Assembly: GCF_001311825.1 (NCBI RefSeq)
Contig: NZ_BBCB01000001.1
Location: forward strand, 162,615 to 226,614
Direction of reading: 5' to 3'
From: Salidesulfovibrio brasiliensis JCM 12178
GTDB lineage: Bacteria; Desulfobacterota; Desulfovibrionia; Desulfovibrionales; Desulfovibrionaceae
Length of the DNA stretch: 64,000 bases
The translations under genes and the position numbers were made by a program. The stretch's first letter is position 1. Each line of letters starts with the position of its first letter. This document shows positions 44,789-55,553 of the stretch, one piece after another. The notes beneath the pieces are model-generated. The model was not told the origin of the DNA. It saw nothing but the letters and a program-made list of their open reading frames with translations, and made no database searches.

Positions 44789-46945
44789 TTACGGTGTGGC
44801 CTTCAAACAAGTAGGTTCGGCAAAGATATCATGCGCTTCGCCTTCAGGCAACGGTCTGGCGAAGAGGTACCCCTGACCGTAATCACACTGCAATGAATTG
44901 AGAAGGTCTCGCTGTGCGGGCGTCTCGATGCCCTCAGCCACCACACTGAGCCGCAAGGCGTGCGCAAGATTGATGATTGCCCGGACAATTTCGATGCTGT
45001 CGGGGTCACGATCCAACCGTTGTACGAAGCTGAGATCGACCTTGAGTTGATCGAGCGGGAACTTCTGAAGATAGCTCATGGAAGAATACCCGGTGCCAAA
45101 GTCGTCAATGGACAGCATTATTCCGAGGTCCTTGAGCGCCCGAAGCTTCTTGATGGAGTCCATGACGTCAAGCATGACGACGGTCTCCGTGATTTCAAGC
45201 TTCAACCTCCGGGGAGATATGCCTGTGCTGGCAATGGTTTCGGCAACCATTGGCACAAGTGAGGACTCCCGGAACTGCCGGGCCGAGATGTTCACGGATA
45301 AAAAAAAGTCGTTATCGTTGGGGCAGCCGTTCATCCATTTCTTGAACGTCGTACAGGCTTTTCTGAGAATCCACTCGCCCATTTCCACGATGATCCCGGA
45401 CTCTTCGGCAATGGGAATGAATTCACCGGGACTGACAAGGCCGCGCCCGGGATGTTGCCAGCGCACGAGCACTTCGAATCCGGACACCACCCGATCGCGC
45501 AAATTGACGAGCGGCTGGAAGTGGAGCAGGAACTGCTCCTCACGAAGCGCACGCCGCAGGTCTTTTTCCAGCGTGAGCATCCGGACGGCCTGTTCCTTCA
45601 TGGTATCGGCAAATGTCTGGTACTGATCCTTGCCGCCCTCCTTGGACTTGTACATGGCAATGTGAGCGCTGTGCAGTATGTCCTCGGAGGACTCCTCCGT
45701 GGTCCCGTCCGAAATGACCACGCCGAGACTGGCCGAAAGCCGAATCTCCTCTCCACCTATCAAAAACGGTTGCCTCAGTGCCGCGACAACCTTATTTGCG
45801 ACGCTTTCCACGACATCAGGCGAATCGATCTCCTCAAGAAGAAGAACAAACTCATCGCCTCCGAACCGGCCGACACTGTCGAGATCGCCCACCAGCCCCA
45901 GCAAACGGGAGGCGACTTCACTCAGAAGTTTGTCCCCTGCCACATGACCAAGCGATTCGTTGACAACCTTGAAGCGGTCGAGATCAAGGAGGATCACTCC
46001 GAAATACTTGCCCAAATGCCTTGAACGACGTTGGGCTCTGCTGACCCGTTCCATGCAAAGCGACCGGTTTGGCAGCCCGGTCATGGGGTCATGCAGCGAA
46101 AGGTGATGCATCCGCTCCTTGAGTTCCTTGCGTTCGGTGACATCCCTGAGACTGACGCGGTTGCCGAGCCACTTGTCATCCTCAACGACTTTCCGCTTCA
46201 CGGCATTGACCCAGCGAATGCGTGCGCTGCTGTTGTAAATTCTGAAGTCGATGGTTTCATCATCATCCCCGGAATCAGCCACCAGAAACTCCCGCCAAAG
46301 AGGCAGGTCGTCGGGATGGATGATAGATTCCATCAGGCGGGGATCATTCATGAACCGTTCCCGGGAATATCCGCTTATGCGTTCGGAGGCCGGGCTGACG
46401 TAGAGCATGTCCCCTTCCGGGCCGAACCAGCTCTCCCAGTCGTAGTTGTAATCGGCCACAATACGGTAACGGCGTTCGGATTCCTCAAGAGCCTCTCGGG
46501 AGTCCTGCAGCTTGCGCACGACCTGACCAAGTTTATCCGCCGCTTTTTGCAGACTCTTTCGCTGGACCTGAAGCTCTACGAACGTCCGGACCTTGCTGCG
46601 AAGCACCTCCGGCTCGACCGGCTTGAACAGGTAGTCCACCGCACCCAGTTCGTAGCCGCGGAAAATGTGATCCTGTTCCTTGTTGATGGCAGTAACGAAG
46701 ATGATCGGCGTGTTGCGGGTTTCCGGCTTTTCGCGCAGCCGTTCCGCACACTCGAATCCGTCCATGCCGGGCATCATGACATCCAGCAGGATCAGAGCGA
46801 AATCGCGACCGGCCGAAACCCTGAGGGCCTCCTCGCCCGAAGAGGCCGTGATGAAGTTCAGGTCAAACTGCTTCAGGATTCCCTTCAGCAACTTGATGTT
46901 GATCGGCTCGTCGTCGACCAGGAGAATGTCTGTTTGACTATGCAT
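44789..46945 (-). CDS. Response regulator with PAS, GGDEF and EAL domains
   Basis: 718 residues. Receiver domain (1-120; ILLVDDEPINIK, LILLDVMMPGMDG), helical linker, PAS domain (about 155-270; RIVADYNYDWESWFGPEG), diguanylate cyclase (about 285-445) with intact GGDEF in VGRFGGDEFVLLLEE (about residue 362), and EAL phosphodiesterase (about 460-705) with FEVLVRWQHPGRG (EVL in place of EAL) and DDFGTGYSSMSYLQKFPLDQLKVD. It makes or breaks cyclic di-GMP under control of a partner kinase. No partner kinase is adjacent. The next gene on the other strand begins 178 bases away. Confidence 0.92.
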   Translation of the reverse strand: MHSQTDILLVDDEPINIKLLKGILKQFDLNFITASSGEEALRVSAGRDFALILLDVMMPGMDGFECAERLREKPETRNTPIIFVTAINKEQDHIFRGYELGAVDYLFKPVEPEVLRSKVRTFVELQVQRKSLQKAADKLGQVVRKLQDSREALEESERRYRIVADYNYDWESWFGPEGDMLYVSPASERISGYSRERFMNDPRLMESIIHPDDLPLWREFLVADSGDDDETIDFRIYNSSARIRWVNAVKRKVVEDDKWLGNRVSLRDVTERKELKERMHHLSLHDPMTGLPNRSLCMERVSRAQRRSRHLGKYFGVILLDLDRFKVVNESLGHVAGDKLLSEVASRLLGLVGDLDSVGRFGGDEFVLLLEEIDSPDVVESVANKVVAALRQPFLIGGEEIRLSASLGVVISDGTTEESSEDILHSAHIAMYKSKEGGKDQYQTFADTMKEQAVRMLTLEKDLRRALREEQFLLHFQPLVNLRDRVVSGFEVLVRWQHPGRGLVSPGEFIPIAEESGIIVEMGEWILRKACTTFKKWMNGCPNDNDFFLSVNISARQFRESSLVPMVAETIASTGISPRRLKLEITETVVMLDVMDSIKKLRALKDLGIMLSIDDFGTGYSSMSYLQKFPLDQLKVDLSFVQRLDRDPDSIEIVRAIINLAHALRLSVVAEGIETPAQRDLLNSLQCDYGQGYLFARPLPEGEAHDIFAEPTCLKATP

Positions 46946-47065
46946 ATACCTTTCAACTTATTCAACGACCTATTTCAAGTACACTACCCGCACAGGATGT
47001 CTTTAAAACATTATAACTACGGATCGACTGAAAAAACCACCTTTGATTTGATTGTATCACATGAA

Positions 47066-47093
47066 TTGACAAGCGCATTTCTGGGTATATAAT
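47066..47093 (+). promoter_or_regulatory. Consensus sigma-70 promoter for the DUF493 gene
   Basis: TTGACA, 16-base spacer, TATAAT: both boxes match consensus perfectly. The transcription start would be about 24 bases before the ATG at 47124. The strongest promoter seen in the window. Confidence 0.8.
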
Positions 47094-47123
47094 GAATTGA
47101 TTCCATTTTAAGGAGACCCAATA

Positions 47124-47384
47124 ATGACTTTTGACCGCGATAAATTCATGGAAACACTTGATGAGCACCATGAATGGCCCTGTCCCTTCATTTTCAAATT
47201 TATAATGCCCACCGAAAGCCTGCCAGTCTTCGAAGAGCGTTTTCCCGAGACCGAGTACTCGCTGAAAGAATCCAAAAGCGGAAAATACACCAGCGTGACC
47301 ATGGAGCCTCACGTCTGCTCGGCCGAAGAAGTTGTCAAAGTGTATGAAAAAGCAGCCGACATTCCCGGCATCATGTCTCTCTGA
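47124..47384 (+). CDS. DUF493 family protein (YbeD-like)
   Basis: 86 residues, AAGGAG upstream. MTFDRDKFMETLDEHHEWPCPFIFKF, then SLKESKSGKYTSVTMEPHVC and ADIPGIMSL match the DUF493/YbeD family, a ferredoxin-like alpha-beta fold. The E. coli member YbeD has been linked to lipoate metabolism by neighbourhood; here no lipoate genes are near. It is driven by a perfect consensus promoter, so probably well expressed. Function unknown. Confidence 0.8.
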   Translation: MTFDRDKFMETLDEHHEWPCPFIFKFIMPTESLPVFEERFPETEYSLKESKSGKYTSVTMEPHVCSAEEVVKVYEKAADIPGIMSL

Positions 47385-47521
47385 TTAATTCAGACTAAAA
47401 AAGTATATTATTATCCCTCGAACGGGTGGACAACAGGTTCGGCGAGACTTACCAAGTGTACTTACGGGGCAGATACTCCCCAACAAAAACTTGATTCATC
47501 CGAAACGCTCAGGAGCAGCCC

Positions 47522-48376
47522 ATGTGGGAATACACTGAAAAGGTTAAGGACCACTTCCTCAACCCCAGAAACACCGGTTCCATCGATGACGCCGACGGCA
47601 TTGGCGAAGTAGGCTCACTTGCCTGCGGCGATGCATTGAAGCTCTTCCTCAAGGTAAACGATAAGGAAGTCATTGAAGACGCGAAGTTCCAGACGTTCGG
47701 CTGCGCCAGCGCCATCGCCTCCAGCTCCGCCCTGACCGAAATGATCATCGGCATGACCGTGGCCGAGGCAGAAGCGCTTACCAACAAGGACATCGCCGAA
47801 TACCTCGGCGGTCTCCCCCGCGAAAAGATGCACTGTTCCGTCATGGGACAGGAAGCCCTTGAGCAGGCCATCAAGAACTATCGCGGCGAGGCCGGAACCG
47901 TTGCCGAACACTCCCATGACGGCGAACTCATCTGCGAGTGCTTCGGCATCTTCGACGAGGAGATTCTCCGGGCCATCAAGGAGAACGACCTCAAGACCGT
48001 GGAAGACGTGACAAACTTCACCAAGGCGGGCGGCGGCTGCGGCAAGTGCATCCCCGACCTTGAGGAGTTGTTGGCACAGGCACACGGCGAAAAGGCCGCC
48101 TGCGATGTTCCCAAGCAGGACGATCCGCCTGCGGCAGGCATGACCAATCTCCAGCGCATGCGCCTCATTGAGCAGGTCATCGACGAGGAAATCCGCCCCA
48201 TGCTGCAAAAGGACGGCGGCAACATCCAGCTCATCGACGTTGATCGCACCACGGTCTACGTCCGTCTGCTCGGCATGTGCGCCGGGTGCCCCTCCAGTCA
48301 GGCCACCCTGAAGGGGCTGGTGGAAGCCCGTCTGCAGGAAAAGGTCGATCCCGAAATTACCATTCAGGAGGGCTAG
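47522..48376 (+). CDS. nifU: Fe-S cluster assembly scaffold NifU, three-domain
   Basis: 284 residues. Domain 1 (1-125) is the IscU-like scaffold with three conserved cysteines (SLACGDAL, FGCASAI, MHCSVMG). Domain 2 (about 135-190) is the BFD/2Fe-2S domain (CECFGIFDEE, GGGCGKC). Domain 3 (about 205-284) is the NifU C-terminal scaffold with LLGMCAGCPSSQ. Assembles Fe-S clusters for target proteins together with the cysteine desulfurase encoded next. The 137-base leader upstream holds several short hairpins but no gene. It begins a nifU-nifS-cysK-cysE run. Confidence 0.94.
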   Translation: MWEYTEKVKDHFLNPRNTGSIDDADGIGEVGSLACGDALKLFLKVNDKEVIEDAKFQTFGCASAIASSSALTEMIIGMTVAEAEALTNKDIAEYLGGLPREKMHCSVMGQEALEQAIKNYRGEAGTVAEHSHDGELICECFGIFDEEILRAIKENDLKTVEDVTNFTKAGGGCGKCIPDLEELLAQAHGEKAACDVPKQDDPPAAGMTNLQRMRLIEQVIDEEIRPMLQKDGGNIQLIDVDRTTVYVRLLGMCAGCPSSQATLKGLVEARLQEKVDPEITIQEG

Positions 48377-48377
48377 C

Positions 48378-49574
48378 ATGGATACTATTTATATGGACAA
48401 CAACGCCACCACCAAGGTGGACCCGGCAGTCCTTGAAGAGATGCTGCCCTATTTCACCGAGCAGTACGGCAACCCCTCCAGCATGCACCGCTTCGGCGGT
48501 CAGGTGGGCGGCAAGATCACCGAGGCGAGAGAACGTGTGGCCGCCCTGCTCGGCTGCGATGCCCGCGAGGTTATCTTCACGGCCTGCGGCACCGAGTCCG
48601 ACAATACAGCCATCCGCTCGGCCCTTGCCGCGCAGCCGGACAAGAAGCACATCATCACCAGCCGCGTGGAACATCCGGCCATCCTGAGCCTGTGCAAGCA
48701 TCTGGAAAAACGCGAAGGGTACGATGTCACCATCCTGAACGTGGATACGGAAGGCAACCTTGACCTTGACGAGCTCAACAAGGCCATCCGCGACGATACG
48801 GCCATCGTGTCCATCATGTGGGCCAACAACGAGACCGGCGTTATCTTTCCCGTTGAGAAAATCGGCGAAATCTGCCGCGACCGTGGTGTGATCTTTCACA
48901 CCGACGCAGTTCAGGCCGTGGGCAAAATCCCCATGAACCTCAAGGAGCTGCCCATCGACATGCTCTCCCTTTCCGGGCACAAGCTGCACGCGCCCAAGGG
49001 CGTCGGCGCGCTTTACGTGCGCAAGGCGCTTCCCTACAGGCCGTTCATCATCGGCGGCCATCAGGAAAAGGGACGCCGCGCCGGAACGGAAAACACCACC
49101 GGCATCATCGCCCTCGGCAAGGCCTGCGACGTGGCGCTCCAGCATATCGACGACGAAAACACCCGCGTCAAAGCGCTCAGGGACAAGCTCGAATCCGGCC
49201 TCATGAGCGCCATCCCCGACGCCAAGCTAAACGGTGATAAGGATCACCGCCTGCCCAATACCACCAACATCTCGTTCGGGTACGTGGAAGGCGAAGCCAT
49301 CCTGCTGATGATCGACCAGCTCGGCATATGCGCCAGTTCCGGCTCGGCCTGCACCTCGGGCAGCCTTGAACCGTCCCACGTCCTGCGGGCCATGGGCGTG
49401 CCGTTCACCTTTGCGCACGGCTCCATCCGCTTCAGCCTCAGCCGGTTCAACACGGAAGAGGAAGTGGACTACGTCGTTGAAAATCTTCCCAAGATCATCG
49501 AGAACCTTCGCAAGATATCGCCGTTTTCCGCTCAGGACTCCGGCCCCGCATGCACCCCGAGGAGCACGGAATGA
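48378..49574 (+). CDS. nifS: Cysteine desulfurase NifS
   Basis: 398 residues; ATG one base after the nifU stop. Class V PLP aminotransferase-fold enzyme that removes sulfur from cysteine as a persulfide. Seen: [29 protein letters not shown], the PLP lysine motif [29 protein letters not shown] and the catalytic Cys in [21 protein letters not shown] (NifS-type group I loop). Ends within a four-base overlap with cysK (ATGA), so translation is coupled. Confidence 0.95.
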   Translation: MDTIYMDNNATTKVDPAVLEEMLPYFTEQYGNPSSMHRFGGQVGGKITEARERVAALLGCDAREVIFTACGTESDNTAIRSALAAQPDKKHIITSRVEHPAILSLCKHLEKREGYDVTILNVDTEGNLDLDELNKAIRDDTAIVSIMWANNETGVIFPVEKIGEICRDRGVIFHTDAVQAVGKIPMNLKELPIDMLSLSGHKLHAPKGVGALYVRKALPYRPFIIGGHQEKGRRAGTENTTGIIALGKACDVALQHIDDENTRVKALRDKLESGLMSAIPDAKLNGDKDHRLPNTTNISFGYVEGEAILLMIDQLGICASSGSACTSGSLEPSHVLRAMGVPFTFAHGSIRFSLSRFNTEEEVDYVVENLPKIIENLRKISPFSAQDSGPACTPRSTE

Positions 49575-50494
49575 ACATCTACGACAACATGACCGAGCTT
49601 GTGGGCAGAACGCCGCTCGTCAAGCTCAATAAACTGAGCGCGGGCCTGCCCGCCACCGTTGTGGCCAAACTCGAATTCTACAACCCCTGCGGCTCGGTAA
49701 AGGACCGCATCGGGCTGAACATGATTGATGCGGCCATTGAGCGTGGCATCATTGATGAGAAGGCCATCATCGTGGAGCCGACCAGCGGAAATACCGGCAT
49801 AGGGCTGGCCTTCACCTGCGCGGTGAAAGGGATGCGCTGCATTCTGACCATGCCTGAATCCATGAGCATGGAACGGCGCAAGCTGCTGAAAGGCTTCGGC
49901 GCCGAACTGGTACTGACCCCCGCCAGCACGGGCATGAAAGGCGCTATTGAGAAAGCGCACGAACTTGTCGACGAAATCGACAATGCGTTCATGCCCATGC
50001 AGTTCGAAAACGAATTCAACCCTGACATCCATCGCCGTACCACGGCCGAGGAAATCTGGGACGACACGGACGGACAGGTGGACATTTTCGTGGCCGGAGT
50101 CGGCACCGGTGGTACCATCACCGGCGTCGGCGAAGTGCTGAAGCAGCGAAAGCCCGGCGTGAAGGCGGTTGCCGTTGAACCAGCAGCCTCTCCAGTCCTT
50201 TCCGGCGGCGAAGCAGGACCGCACCCCATTCAGGGAATTGGGGCCGGATTCGTTCCCAAGGCGCTGAACACAGACATTTATGACGAAGTAATCGCCATGG
50301 ACAACCAGACCGCCTTTGATACCGCCAAACGGCTCATCGCTGAAGAGGGCATCCTCTGCGGCATCTCCTCTGGCGGTAACTGCGCGGCTGCGCTTGAACT
50401 GGCCTCACGCAAGGAAAACGAAGGCAAACTCATCGTATTCATTGTCTGCGACACCGGGGAACGCTACCTGAGCACCCCGCTCTTTGAAGATTAG
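49571..50494 (+). CDS. cysK: Cysteine synthase (O-acetylserine sulfhydrylase)
   Basis: 307 residues from ATG 49571, with GAGGAGC upstream. PLP enzyme that makes cysteine from O-acetylserine and sulfide. Seen: [20 protein letters not shown], the PLP lysine in [39 protein letters not shown], and [11 protein letters not shown]. It overlaps nifS by four bases and lies just before cysE, so cysteine synthesis is coupled to Fe-S cluster assembly. Sulfide is abundant in sulfate reducers. Confidence 0.95.
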   Translation: MNIYDNMTELVGRTPLVKLNKLSAGLPATVVAKLEFYNPCGSVKDRIGLNMIDAAIERGIIDEKAIIVEPTSGNTGIGLAFTCAVKGMRCILTMPESMSMERRKLLKGFGAELVLTPASTGMKGAIEKAHELVDEIDNAFMPMQFENEFNPDIHRRTTAEEIWDDTDGQVDIFVAGVGTGGTITGVGEVLKQRKPGVKAVAVEPAASPVLSGGEAGPHPIQGIGAGFVPKALNTDIYDEVIAMDNQTAFDTAKRLIAEEGILCGISSGGNCAAALELASRKENEGKLIVFIVCDTGERYLSTPLFED

Positions 50495-50507
50495 GAGCCA
50501 GCCTGCC

Positions 50508-51421
50508 ATGTCCGAACCCTCTTCTCTCGACCTCGTGGTCAAAAAGCTCTGTGACAACGGGCACTCCATCGCTTCGCGTCGCTTCTCGGGCGACGCCCCG
50601 ATGCCGTCGGTGGACACCCTTTCCGAAATCGTCGAGGACCTCCGATCCGTCCTGTTCCCCGGCTACTATGGCCGTTCGGAAATCACACCCGAAACGCTCC
50701 CCTACTACGTCGGCTCCACTCTTGACCGGGTGGAACGCCAGTTGGCGGATCAGATCAACAGGGGTTACTGTTTTGTCTGTGACCGGGAAGGCAAGGAGCT
50801 GTGCAAGGACTGCGAGGAACGCTCGCGCCGCACGGCCCGGGAGTTCATCGCCAAGCTGCCCACCATCAGGGACATGCTCCTATCCGACGTGGAGGCAGCC
50901 TACGACGGCGACCCCGCCGCCAAGACGCACGGCGAGACCATCTTCTGCTACCCGTCCATCAGGCGCTCACCAACCATCGCATCGCCCATGAACTGCACCG
51001 GTTCGGCGTGGACATCATTCCCCGAATCATCAGCGAAATGGCTCACTCCGACACGGGAATCGACATCCATCCCGGCGCGACCATCGGCAAACGGTTCTTC
51101 ATCGACCACGGCACAGGGACCGTCATCGGCGAGACCTGCATCATCGGAGAGAACGTCCGGATTTATCAGGGTGTGACCCTCGGCGCGAAATCCTTTCCCA
51201 AAGGAGAGGGCGAGCAACTGGTCAAGGGCCTGCCCCGGCATCCCATCGTGGAAGATGGTGCCATCGTCTACGCAGGCGCGACCATCCTCGGGCGCGTCAC
51301 CATCGGCGCAGGCGCGGTCATCGGCGGGAATGTCTGGATCACTCGAGACGTCCCCGCAGGGGCATCGGTGGTTCAATCGCGGGCCATGCACTACGCCTTT
51401 GAGAATGGCGGCGGCATCTAG
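50508..51421 (+). CDS. cysE: Serine O-acetyltransferase, EpsC type (frameshifted as sequenced)
   Basis: Starts at ATG 50508 with TAGGAG upstream. Acetylates serine to O-acetylserine, the substrate of CysK encoded just upstream. The N-terminal part has a CxxC-x7-CxxC cluster (CFVC, CKDC, about residues 90-104), unusual for a serine acetyltransferase. The frame is lost at 50960-50961; the other frame continues [21 protein letters not shown] and the left-handed beta helix ([25 protein letters not shown]; ending [13 protein letters not shown]). One C is missing (CATCAGG where CATCCAGG is expected). Corrected length 304 residues. Confidence 0.9.
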
Positions 51422-51444
51422 ATTTACCACCATATTCAATGAAT

Positions 51445-51482
51445 AAACGCTGCCCGGAACTCCGGACAGGCGTTTTTTTTTG
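51445..51482 (+). terminator. Terminator after cysE
   Basis: Imperfect stem AACGC-TG-CCGG / CCGG-AC-GCGTT around loop AACT, followed by eight to nine T. Ends the nifU-cysE run. Confidence 0.83.
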
Positions 51483-51495
51483 CCATATCTATCAG

Positions 51496-54302
51496 CTAAG
51501 CGAGGACTCGCTCGATCTCCTGAATAAGCGCTTCCTTATCCACTGGCTTGGCAATGTACCCGTTCATACCAGCCTTGAAAAATTCCTCGCGGTCACCCTT
51601 CATGGCGTGTGCTGTCATGGCGATGATTGGAATGACGTTGTTCAGGACGCCACTTGATTCGTCGCGGATGATCCGCGTCGCTGTCATTCCGTCCATGACC
51701 GGCATCTGGATGTCCATGAGCACACAATCGTACCGCTCCTCCTCGAGACGGGAAACGGCTTCCTGACCGTCAACCGCCACGACCACGGAGTAGCCTTCCT
51801 TCTCAAGAAGCCTCTTGGCCATGAAGCTGTTGACACGCTCGTCTTCCACCAAAAGGATTCTCGTGCCATCGCTTGCGCTGGCCTGACGCGAACCTTCTTC
51901 CTTGCGTTCTTCCACTTCCTTTTCAACCGCGGAACGGTGTGCGGGCTTGACGTTGACCGAGAAAAACACCTCGGTTCCCTTGCCTTCCTCACTGGAAATA
52001 CAAATCCCGCCGCCCATGAGCGTAACAAGGTGACGGACGATGCCGAGGCCCAGTCCGGTCCCCTGAAAACGCCTCGAATACGAACCGTCGACCTGCGAAA
52101 AAGCCCGGAAGACAAGATCCAGCATGGAATCGGGAATACCCATGCCCGTATCCCGCACACAGAAGAATATACGCGCAGAACCGTCCGGGGCACGGCGGCC
52201 GAGGGGATGGGCCTCAAACTCCACCGAACCGTTGGGGGTGAACTTCATGGCGTTGCCGATCAGGTTGAGAAGGATCTGACGCAGTCGCCCGGCATCGCCA
52301 ACAAAGGTAGCCGGCAAGTCGGCACTTGACTGCCACCGAAGTTCAAGGCCTTTCTCCTTGGCCTGTTGACGGAAAACACTCTCAACATCCTGAAGCAGCT
52401 CCACCAAGTCGAAAACATCTTCATCAATTTCCAGCTTTCCTGCGTCAACCTTTGAGAAGTCGAGAATGTCGCTAAGCACCCGCAGCAGGCTCTTGCTTGA
52501 AGAAAGGGCGGTGTCCAAATACTCGCGCTGCTCGCTGTTAAGCGGTGTACTCCGAATGAGTTGCAGCATCCCCATCACGCCGTTGAGCGGAGTCCGGATT
52601 TCGTGAGACATGTTTGCCAGAAACTCGCCCTTGGCCGTATTCGCCGTCTCCGCAGCCTCCTTGGCCAGGATGACCTCCTGCTCCATGTTTTTTCTATCGG
52701 AGATATCCAGGGTCAGCAGGATGACAACTTTTCGTCCATCCACCCAGACGGTGGGCGCGGTCTTGTTCAGGTAATACCGGGAGGTCGATTCGTCGAAATC
52801 TTCCCAGCGATGGCTTCCGCCGCCCTGCTCCAGCAGACAGATGTCGTCCTTCCAGCGGGCGATGAGTTCCAGCGCACCCTTTTCCCCGTCCGCGAGCGAA
52901 CGTATCTGGCGATTGAGAAAAAGCGGCTCGAGCGTGTCGGGGTCGATTATTGAAATACCGGCTTCGATGGAGTCGAGCGTATGATAAAGCGTGTCGTTCA
53001 AGCGCCTGAGATTATCCTCATCGCGCTTCCTGTCGGAGATGTCGGTCAGAAAAGCAAAGGATCGAAGCGGATTGCCGTCAGCAAGATCAAGCGTCGCGGC
53101 GTTTACGATGGCCTGCATGGCCGAACCGTCCTTGCGCCGAAAAGTCAGTTCGTAAACCCGATGCGGAATCTCGGGAATCTTGGAGACCTGCTCGTAAAAG
53201 AAATCAAGATCGACAGGATCGACGAACTCATCAAAGCGCCTTCCCTGCATCTCTTCCTCAGAATAGCCGAGCATTGTAAGCAGCGCTTCGTTGACCGCGA
53301 TTGTTGTCTGATCCGCATCGGTGAGCCAATACCCTTCCGAAGTCGATTCGATCAGTTTCCTGTGAAGCATTTCGCTTTCCGCAAGGGCACACTCGGCCCT
53401 GCGCTGCTCCTCCAGTTGCCGTGCCAGCTCCCCGCGCTTCCACCGTAACTGCCGCCAGAAATAACCGGCTAGACCAGTCGCAAAGACAATCGCAAGCAAA
53501 ACAAGTGAGATCGGAAGCCAACCGAACTCCTGCCCTTTCTTCCGCAAGCGCTGCGTAACAGAGGAGACACCGAACCACTTATTATAGATCTGGTCGTATT
53601 CGCCGGACTGCCGAATGATGCTCATGCCTTCATTCATGATGGTGAGCAGCATGGGATTGTTTTTGTTGACCGCAATACAGTATTGCCGGGGTTCGATAGG
53701 CGGCCCCACGGACTTGACGTTCTTAAGGCCGAATTGGTTGATGAAATAGTCGCCCTGCAGCCGGGCCAGCAAGGCGCAGTCGTGTTTTCCGGCCTCAAGC
53801 AGACGGAGCGCATCCTCCTGTGAAGCAACCGAAATGATTGCCCCTGCAATATCCCGGCTGATAAGATAATCGTGCATGATGTCACCCAACTGCACGATGA
53901 CTCTTTTGCCGACTATATCCTTGAGACTCTTGATCTCCGAGTTTTTGTTAACAAAATGGCGTGAGAAACGATGATCTGCGGAGTGGTGAAATTGACCAGA
54001 CGGCTGCGTGCCTTGGAGTAGTACATCCCTGTCAGGCCGTCGACCTTGCGTTCTTCTATCTGTTTTCTGACATGCCTCCATGCCTCCAGCTCAATTGTAA
54101 CGTCAATGCCCATAACCCGCGAGATGGCACGGACGATGTCCACATTGAACCCGGCAGGATCACCGTCTTCATCAAGGTATTCATATGGAGGGTAGTTCAT
54201 ATCTCCTTTAAAGAGATATGAGTCGGAGCGGGCAATGGCGGGTGCGAGAAAAACTCCCCATGCCACCATTGCAATCGTCAGAAAAGCCACTTTGAAGCGC
54301 AC
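51496..54302 (-). CDS. Hybrid histidine kinase with periplasmic solute-binding domain (frameshifted as sequenced)
   Basis: Starts at ATG 54302 with a signal sequence (VAFLTIAMVAWGVFLAPAIA). Order: SBP_bac_3 periplasmic amino-acid-binding domain (about 28-255), membrane helix WLPISLVLLAIVFATGLAGYF (split across about 265-285), two PAS domains, HisKA (FLANMSHEIRTPLNGVMGM), HATPase (GTGLGLGIVRHL), and a C-terminal receiver (ILLVEDERVNS, LMDIQMPVMDG). The frame breaks at 53953-53956 inside the binding domain (HAIF|VNKNSEIKSL); one T missing. Corrected length about 935. The ligand-binding domain senses a small periplasmic compound and signals through the receiver. A divergent substrate-binding lipoprotein gene lies 123 bases away. 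Confidence 0.9.
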
Positions 54303-54425
54303 GTTCGTTCCTGGGCTTAGATTTCAATCAAGTTTATACAATCAATCACAAATGTTGGTAAAAAGCAATTAGACTTCCGGTGTGAAGTATAATTGCAGAA
54401 AGGATCACAACGTGAAATCATAATA

Positions 54426-55553
54426 ATGATGACAAAAGAATATAAAGGGTTCTGGCTCCTGATTCTACTTACGGCACTCTGGGCCATTTCCGGATGCGGA
54501 GACCAGAAAATACGCCTTGGCTTCGTGGGGCCACTTAGCGGCAAGATGAGTGATCTCGGCATTCAGGGTCGCAACGGTGCCCTGTTGGCTATTGACACCA
54601 TTAACGAGCTTGGAGGCGTGAACGGAAAGCAGCTTGAGCTGATTGAAATGGATAATGAAGGTGACAAGAATGCTGCCCGCAAAGCTGTAAAACGGCTCTG
54701 CGAAGAAGAGGTCAGCGCCGTCATCGGTCCCATGACAAGTTCCATCGCCATGGCGCTTCTGCCGACAATGAACGATTGCGGCATCCCGTTTGTCTCTCCA
54801 ACCGTCTCCACGCCGCACTTAAGCGGCAGCAAGGACCTCTTTTTCCGTGTCCAGCCGGAAAACACGAACTGGGCGGACGGCCTTGTTCTCTACCTGCTCA
54901 ACCAGAGCGACGTGAAAACCCTCGCTCTGGCTGAAGACGTGGACAATGCCGATTATACCTTCACTGCCAACGACGCCGTGGCCAAACGTTTTATTGATGC
55001 AGGCGGTCATATCCTCGCCAGAGTCCAGTTCTCCGGCAGCGACAGAAATAGCTTTGGCGTCATCAAGAAGGCGCTTAAGGCAACTCGCCCGGATGGACTG
55101 GTTGTCGCCGCTTCAGCAAGAGATGTGGCCGCACTGGCAAAAATGGTACGCCCCGATTTTCCAGAGCTTGTGCTGATAACGCCGGCCTGGGGAAGCACCA
55201 TCGAACTGGTGGAACTGGGAGGAAAGGCCGTGGAGGGGCTGCTGAGCGTTGTAAGCTACGCTGAGGACAGCCAATACGCAGACTTTATCGAGTTCAAACG
55301 CAGATATAGGGAACGGTTCGGGATTGCACCCAACTTTGCGGCGGCCAGAGCTTACGACACAGTGCTGCTCATCACCTCAGCTCTCAAGAAGGCTGACGGC
55401 GACCCGGCATTGCTCGTGCGCCATCTGGCCCCGACACTCAAGGTGCCGGGCGTGGCGGGCCCATTCACCGTCAACGAATTCGGAGACGTCAAGCGGCAGG
55501 TGTATGTCCAGAAGATAGAGAACGGTCGGCTCAAGACCGTTGAACTGCGTTGA
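54426..55553 (+). CDS. Branched-chain amino acid-type substrate-binding lipoprotein
   Basis: 375 residues from ATG 54426 (MMTKEYKGFWLLILLTALWAISGC). Lipobox AISGC. The mature part is a type I periplasmic binding protein (LivJ-like): IRLGFVGPLSGKMSDLGIQGRNG, INELGGVNGKQLELIEMDNEGD, VIGPMTSSIAMALLP, and YDTVLLITSALKKADGDP. Usual partners (two permeases, two ATPases) are absent, so it may serve a distant transporter or feed its ligand to the divergent histidine kinase. Its last 23 bases overlap the convergent Rossmann gene. Confidence 0.85.
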   Translation: MMTKEYKGFWLLILLTALWAISGCGDQKIRLGFVGPLSGKMSDLGIQGRNGALLAIDTINELGGVNGKQLELIEMDNEGDKNAARKAVKRLCEEEVSAVIGPMTSSIAMALLPTMNDCGIPFVSPTVSTPHLSGSKDLFFRVQPENTNWADGLVLYLLNQSDVKTLALAEDVDNADYTFTANDAVAKRFIDAGGHILARVQFSGSDRNSFGVIKKALKATRPDGLVVAASARDVAALAKMVRPDFPELVLITPAWGSTIELVELGGKAVEGLLSVVSYAEDSQYADFIEFKRRYRERFGIAPNFAAARAYDTVLLITSALKKADGDPALLVRHLAPTLKVPGVAGPFTVNEFGDVKRQVYVQKIENGRLKTVELR

